Below, piece after piece: positions 5,539 to 9,230 of a DNA stretch of 9,230 bases; positions within the stretch are counted from its first letter, which is position 1, and every line of letters starts with the position of its first letter. A program made the translations under genes and the position numbers. The stretch spans positions 1 through 9,230 of the forward strand of contig RHCK01000045.1 in NCBI GenBank assembly GCA_010030605.1. The letters run 5' to 3'. A model generated the notes under the pieces. The model was given only the letters and a program-made list of their open reading frames with translations, was not told the DNA's origin and made no database searches. Source of the DNA: Acidimicrobiia bacterium. Lineage in GTDB: Bacteria; Actinomycetota; Acidimicrobiia; Acidimicrobiales; Ilumatobacteraceae.

Positions 5539-6664
5539 GCAACCTCAGACGGTAGTCGGACATGGATCGGCATCGTTGTCGCTGCGTTCGCAAGCGCTGG
5601 CCATTCCGGCGTTCACCATCGCGTGCCTGATCGTGGTGGCGGTGTTGGGCGCGACGGTCTGGCCGATCCAACGTTTCGAGACCGCGCCGGGGGCCGCGGA
5701 TTTGGTGGCACCACGATTGTCGATTGGCGACGGCGAGGTCGAGGTCTATCCACCGGAGAACGGGGTGCGCTTCGTCACCGCATTGGGCAACGAACTGACG
5801 GCTCTACAGTCGTTCATGGGTTGGGTTGATCCGTACGTCGACGTTCTGACGTGCGAGGAACGATTCGGTGATTGCAATCCGACACAAAATCGACAGGTGC
5901 AACTGGGCGCGATGTCGACGGCGAAGGAAATCGCCGCGTATGTGGCGGCCTCGTATTTGGGCTTGGACGCGACGTTCAACGAAGGACTCGCACAGGTGTC
6001 CGGCTTCGATGAATCGGTGTGTCCGACCGATGCGCCGGACACTCGAGCTTGCCGCGTGTTGAAGGTGGGCGATGTGATCGAGTCGATCGACATCGGTGAC
6101 GGTCCTCGGACCATCGACGTGTTGTCGCGCGTGTCCGAAGTTTTGTCTGATGCCTCGCCCGGTGATTCGGCGACTCTCGCCGTGAAGGCGTTGGACGGCA
6201 CGTCGCGTCAGGTCGTCGTGACACTTCTCGCGAGTCCGGATGATCCCGAGCGAACGCTCATCGGTTTCTCGGCGCGTGACACGCGGACCGTCACCTTGCC
6301 GTTCACCGTCGACATCGACACCGATCGCATCGGCGGCCCGAGCGCCGGTCTGTCGTTCACCTTGGCTCTCATCGACCAGTTGACGCCGGGTGAGTTGGTC
6401 CCGGCGGCCGGGGTCGCCGTCACCGGCACCATCGCCGAGGACGGTTCGGTGGGTCCGATCGGGGCACTGGTGCAGAAATCGATCGCCGTGAAGCGATCCG
6501 GGGCGCGGTATTTCTTGGTTCCGACGGCCCAGGGCGAGGCCGATATCGCCGACGCCCGCGCGGCCGTGGGAGATGCCGTGGAAATCATCCCCGTGGCCTC
6601 GTTGTCGGAGGCCTTGGCGGCCTTGGCCGAGCTGGGCGGGGAGCCGACGTCGACGAGCTCATGA
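5528..6664 (+). CDS. Membrane-anchored PDZ / Lon-like (S16) serine protease, YlbL type
   Basis: 378 residues from the GTG at 5528. Layout: a short cytoplasmic N-terminus, one transmembrane anchor at about 24-47, an extracytoplasmic region, a PDZ domain at about 175-236, and a Lon-type proteolytic domain at about 255-370. The Ser-Lys dyad is visible: Ser272 in IGGPSAGLSF and Lys317 in IGALVQKS, 45 residues apart, as expected for S16 peptidases. There is no AAA+ domain, as in B. subtilis YlbL and its actinobacterial relatives. Four cysteines in the extracytoplasmic part are spaced as two close pairs (109/116 and 165/175), suggesting disulfides. The substrate is unknown; membrane or cell-envelope protein quality control is inferred. 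An alternative start at TTG 5576 would leave only about six residues before the anchor. In M. tuberculosis the comparable gene (Rv3194c) neighbours the UPF0182 gene Rv3193c, and a UPF0182 gene is also found nearby here. Confidence 0.88.
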   Translation: MSDTQPQTVVGHGSASLSLRSQALAIPAFTIACLIVVAVLGATVWPIQRFETAPGAADLVAPRLSIGDGEVEVYPPENGVRFVTALGNELTALQSFMGWVDPYVDVLTCEERFGDCNPTQNRQVQLGAMSTAKEIAAYVAASYLGLDATFNEGLAQVSGFDESVCPTDAPDTRACRVLKVGDVIESIDIGDGPRTIDVLSRVSEVLSDASPGDSATLAVKALDGTSRQVVVTLLASPDDPERTLIGFSARDTRTVTLPFTVDIDTDRIGGPSAGLSFTLALIDQLTPGELVPAAGVAVTGTIAEDGSVGPIGALVQKSIAVKRSGARYFLVPTAQGEADIADARAAVGDAVEIIPVASLSEALAALAELGGEPTSTSS

Positions 6665-6671
6665 CCCGGGC

Positions 6672-6696
6672 CGGCGACGCGCTCGCTGCGTCGCTG
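6672..6696 (+). terminator. GC-rich hairpin after the protease gene
   Basis: GCGACGC (6674-6680) and GCGTCGC (6688-6694) form a perfect 7-bp stem around a 7-base loop, extendable outward by a G-T and a C-G pair. It starts 8 bases after the protease stop. No T tract follows, so it may be a U-less terminator or an mRNA-protecting hairpin. Confidence 0.45.
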
Positions 6697-6735
6697 TGAA
6701 GCCTGACCAACACCGAAAGTCCTGATTGCCACCCC

Positions 6736-6744
6736 TTTTCCACA
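6736..6744 (+). promoter_or_regulatory. DnaA-box-like 9-mer upstream of the DivIVA-domain gene
   Basis: TTTTCCACA matches the relaxed DnaA-box consensus TTWTNCACA. It ends 9 bases before the -10 hexamer of the following gene. It is a single site, so its role is uncertain. Confidence 0.35.
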
Positions 6745-6753
6745 GGGTTTTCG

Positions 6754-6759
6754 TACTAT
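6754..6759 (+). promoter_or_regulatory. -10 element for a leaderless DivIVA-domain transcript
   Basis: TACTAT has the conserved T-A-N-N-A-T pattern and sits 7 bases upstream of ATG 6767. Transcription would therefore start at or next to the start codon. No Shine-Dalgarno is present. A -35 is not clear: TTGCCA at 6726-6731 is 22 bases away, which is too far for a standard promoter. Confidence 0.5.
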
Positions 6760-6766
6760 CCGTTCA

Positions 6767-8737
6767 ATGGCTATCTCGTTTTCGCGTCCCGACCCGTCGT
6801 CGCCGACCGCCGTTGCCGGCGCGACTTTCCCGTCCGCACGCCGTGGCTTCGACCAGAACGAGGTCCGCGACTTCCTGAGGATGGTGTCCGCTGAGCTGTC
6901 CCGGCTTCAGGAACGCGTGCTGTTCCTCGAGCGGGAATTGGCAAATGCCCAGCATGGGACCCCTGTTGCTCCCGTGGAACTGGACGAGGACACCGTGGCC
7001 GAGATGCTGGGCGAGGAGACCGCCCGGATCGTCCAGACCGCCCGAGAGGCCGCAGCCAAGATCAAGGTTCGCGCCGACGAGACGGCCACCCGGCTCATCC
7101 GCGAGGCCACCGACGAAGCCGCGCGCATTCGCGAAGACGCCGACCTCGAGGCCGCCCGCCGTCGCCAGGATGCCTCGTCGGACGCCGAATCCGAGATCTT
7201 GATGGCCAAGCAGCAGGGTCGCGACATGGTGAACGAGGCCCGGGCCTATCGCGAGCGGGTGTTGGCCGATGTGGCCAAGCGACGCGAGATGGCGCGTGAA
7301 CAACTGGAAGACCTCATGCACAGCCGCGATCGCCTGATTCAGGCCTTCGAGCGAGCCCGCATCGCCACCGACGACGTGTTGCGCGATCTGGATGAGTCGT
7401 CGGACGAGCCGAACGAATTCGTGAACCTGGCCAACACCACCGGCCCGGTCCCCATCATCGTGCAAGCCGAAGAATTGGCGACGGCTGAATCCGTCACGCC
7501 CGTCACCACCGCGTACGCGCCGTACGACCAGGACGATGATCCGGTGGTCGACGTTCCCGTGGTGACCACCATCGTCGATCATCCCGAGCCCATCGATATC
7601 GACGCACCAGTCGTGTCGATGGAGACGACGCCGGTTGTCGAGGAGGTCGCCACTCGAGGCGATTCCACCGCCGAGACCCCGGCATCGAACAACGAGACAT
7701 CGGAAACTGTGACCTCGAATGTGGTGTCACTCTTCCCGCGGGCCGAGGTTCGCACGATCGCCGTCTCCGACATGGACGACGACGTCGATGATGATGACGA
7801 CGAGAATGATGCGCCGATGGAACCGCCGATCGTGGTGTCCAAGGCCAAGTCCACGCCGGCCGACGACATCTTCGCCAAACTGCGTCGTGCTGGTGCCGAC
7901 ACCGTGGCAAAGGAAGCGGCCAAAGAAGTTGCCAAGACGGCCAAGACATCGAAGTCGACGTCCACCGTCGACGAGGCGAAGCCCGCCGGACGTCCGGGTA
8001 CTCCTGTCAAGCCCATCGAGGCACCGGTCGTCGAGGAGATCACTGAAGAAGCCATGGATGATTCACCGGTGGTTTCGGTGTTTCAGACCCGCGATGACGA
8101 ACTCGCTCCCGTGATCTCGGCCATGAGCCGCAAGGTGAAGCGTGTGCTCGCCGACGAACAGAATCAGGTCCTCGACACCTTGCGCGGCAAGAAGCCGGTC
8201 AAGACGCTCGATGCCATCGTTGGCCCCAAGGCCGATCACGCCACCCGATACGTGGGTGCCGTCGAAGCGTCCGTGAAGAACGCGTTGCTGTTCGGGGCGC
8301 GTTCACTCGGAGATGCCGACGACAAGCAGCTGACGAAGGACGCGAACAAGCAACTCGGAGCCATCAACGAGCAGATCATCTCGACGATCGTCGCTCCCTT
8401 GCGCGAACGACTGAGCCGCAGCATTTCGCAGGCGAGTGGTGACAACGAGGAACTGGCAACGTTGGTGCGACTGGTGTACCGCGAATGGAAGAACCAGCAC
8501 ATCGATGCCCATGTCGAGGACATCGTGCACGCGGCGTACGGTCGTGGTGCTTTGGCGGCGTTGACGCCCGGTACGAAAGTGTGCTGGAAAGTGGACCCGA
8601 ACGGACCGGCGTGCGCCGATGCCGAGGACAATTCACTCGCCGGAGCCGTGACGGCCGGTGATGCGTTCCCCACGGGTCACACGCACGCGCCGGCGCACAG
8701 TGGGTGCCGCTGTGCGCTCGTTCCGCATCAGAACTAG
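6767..8737 (+). CDS. DivIVA-domain coiled-coil protein with C-terminal phage Mu F-like Cys/His module
   Basis: 656 residues, cytoplasmic. Residues about 17-60 read as a DivIVA/Wag31-type N-terminal domain (FPSARRGFDQNEVRDFL, then SAELSRLQERV), which in relatives binds curved membrane and marks poles or septa. Residues about 70-208 are a long charged, Ala-rich coiled coil. Residues 211-440 are low-complexity, acidic and probably disordered, with an Asp run at 336-348 and a Lys/Ala-rich patch at 378-398. Residues 441-600 are mostly helical. The last 55 residues carry Cys606, Cys616, His638, His640, His644, Cys647 and Cys649, in the order CWKVD, GPAC, GHTHAPAHSGCRC. This is the pattern of the C-terminal end of SPP1 gp7/Mu F head-morphogenesis proteins and probably binds a metal. 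The ATG has no Shine-Dalgarno and a -10 directly upstream. A UPF0182 gene follows after 9 bases. It lies between genes that are adjacent in mycobacteria. The DivIVA call is firm for the N-terminus; overall function is unknown. Confidence 0.85.
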   Translation: MAISFSRPDPSSPTAVAGATFPSARRGFDQNEVRDFLRMVSAELSRLQERVLFLERELANAQHGTPVAPVELDEDTVAEMLGEETARIVQTAREAAAKIKVRADETATRLIREATDEAARIREDADLEAARRRQDASSDAESEILMAKQQGRDMVNEARAYRERVLADVAKRREMAREQLEDLMHSRDRLIQAFERARIATDDVLRDLDESSDEPNEFVNLANTTGPVPIIVQAEELATAESVTPVTTAYAPYDQDDDPVVDVPVVTTIVDHPEPIDIDAPVVSMETTPVVEEVATRGDSTAETPASNNETSETVTSNVVSLFPRAEVRTIAVSDMDDDVDDDDDENDAPMEPPIVVSKAKSTPADDIFAKLRRAGADTVAKEAAKEVAKTAKTSKSTSTVDEAKPAGRPGTPVKPIEAPVVEEITEEAMDDSPVVSVFQTRDDELAPVISAMSRKVKRVLADEQNQVLDTLRGKKPVKTLDAIVGPKADHATRYVGAVEASVKNALLFGARSLGDADDKQLTKDANKQLGAINEQIISTIVAPLRERLSRSISQASGDNEELATLVRLVYREWKNQHIDAHVEDIVHAAYGRGALAALTPGTKVCWKVDPNGPACADAEDNSLAGAVTAGDAFPTGHTHAPAHSGCRCALVPHQN

Positions 8738-8746
8738 TCTCGCCTC

Positions 8747-9230
8747 GTGAGACCAGCCTCGGATCTGCCTCGGGGACCGCGTCGTCCTCGTTCGTCCCGT
8801 TCCTTCAAGGTGTCGAAGGGCCGCATCATCATCCTGGTGATCGCCGCGCTTCTGGTACTCCTGGTGCTGTCAGCGCGCACGCTGGCCGGTTTCTACGTGG
8901 ATCTGTTGTGGTTCGACTCGGTGAATCGTGGCGACACGTTCTGGGCGGTGCTGAAGTCGAAGGTTTTCCTTGGCGCGGTCTTCTCCATCGGTTTCGCGAT
9001 GGTCGCGTTCATCAGCCTCACCTTGGCCGAACGTATGGCGCCGAAGGATCTGCCAGAGGGTCCCGAACGCGAGGTCGTTCAGCGTTATCGAATGTTCGTC
9101 GGCAAGCGGACGCGCCTGCTGCGACTCGCGCTGTCCATCCTTTTCGGATTGATCATCGGCCTGCCGGCAATTGCGCAATGGCAGGACTGGTTGTTGTTCC
9201 GTCACGCGCAGTCGTTCGGGGTGAGCGATC
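8747..9230 (+). CDS. UPF0182 family membrane protein (partial, C-terminus outside window)
   Basis: The first 161 residues of a large membrane protein; the UPF0182/COG1615 family is usually about 900-1000 residues and function is unknown. There is a basic N-terminal tail of about 25 residues, then hydrophobic segments at about 26-49, 73-94 and 124-143. The family-like motif WFDSVNRGDTFW at 55-66 lies after the first helix, and the second loop contains the charged APKDLPEGPEREVVQRYR. The frame is open to the right edge. The start is GTG at 8747-8749, 9 bases after the stop of the DivIVA-domain gene. There is no clear Shine-Dalgarno, so coupling or re-initiation from the upstream gene is likely. 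A Mycobacterium tuberculosis homologue (Rv3193c) is adjacent to the Lon-like PDZ gene, consistent with the setting here. Confidence 0.87.
   Translation, partial: MRPASDLPRGPRRPRSSRSFKVSKGRIIILVIAALLVLLVLSARTLAGFYVDLLWFDSVNRGDTFWAVLKSKVFLGAVFSIGFAMVAFISLTLAERMAPKDLPEGPEREVVQRYRMFVGKRTRLLRLALSILFGLIIGLPAIAQWQDWLLFRHAQSFGVSD

Noticed and set aside
6764..7582. 272-codon minus-strand open frame opposite the DivIVA-domain gene
   Set aside because: The product is Gly/His/Val-rich without family features, while the plus strand carries a recognisable DivIVA domain and coiled coil.
7775..7812. GAC/GAT-rich run that looks like a trinucleotide repeat
   Set aside because: It encodes an Asp-rich acidic linker and is interrupted by other codons, so it is not a clean phase-variable tract.
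6767..8737. Prophage remnant suggested by the phage-like C-terminus
   Set aside because: No other phage gene, integrase, tRNA or repeat boundary lies nearby, and the flanking genes are ordinary chromosomal ones.

Overview
The window is GC-rich, densely packed bacterial chromosome with a strongly actinobacterial character. Three things point there: a protein of the mycothiol-dependent maleylpyruvate isomerase family, a UPF0182 membrane protein, and a DivIVA-domain protein beside a Lon-like PDZ protease. GTG starts are frequent, and several starts lack a Shine-Dalgarno sequence but sit just downstream of a -10-like hexamer, as expected for leaderless actinobacterial transcripts. My best guess below phylum is a member of Acidimicrobiia, but this is an impression, not shown by the sequence. 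No RNA gene, insertion sequence, CRISPR array or prophage block was seen, and no stretch over 300 bases lacks a gene.

Left part (1-3570), all on the minus strand. Read in transcription order it holds a DinB/maleylpyruvate-isomerase-like protein, then an HD-domain metalloprotein, then the molybdate uptake operon modA-modB-modC. The mod genes are joined by 4-base start/stop overlaps, and modC runs off the left edge. modA has its own promoter candidate placed so that the transcript would begin at or next to the GTG start. Together the mod genes would encode a binding lipoprotein, a permease and an ATPase that import molybdate for molybdenum-cofactor enzymes.

Middle part (3613-4627), plus strand. 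An ArsI/CadI-type dioxygenase-fold protein, with the vicinal cysteine pair of organoarsenical C-As lyases, is followed after 7 bases by a GDT1/UPF0016 cation transporter. This unit is divergent from the maleylpyruvate-isomerase-like gene and convergent with the next block.

Right part (4646-9230). A HEAT-repeat protein and a two-helix membrane protein are translationally coupled on the minus strand. They lie head-to-head with a membrane-anchored PDZ/S16 (Lon-like, YlbL-type) serine protease, and the two divergent genes overlap at their 5' ends. Then come a possible hairpin terminator, a probable leaderless promoter containing a DnaA-box-like 9-mer, and a 656-residue DivIVA-domain protein. That protein ends in a Cys/His-rich module resembling the C-terminus of phage Mu F/SPP1 gp7-type head morphogenesis proteins. 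A UPF0182 gene starts 9 bases later and runs off the right edge. The most unusual object in the window is this DivIVA/phage-like fusion, lying between two genes (YlbL-type protease and UPF0182) that are immediate neighbours in mycobacteria.
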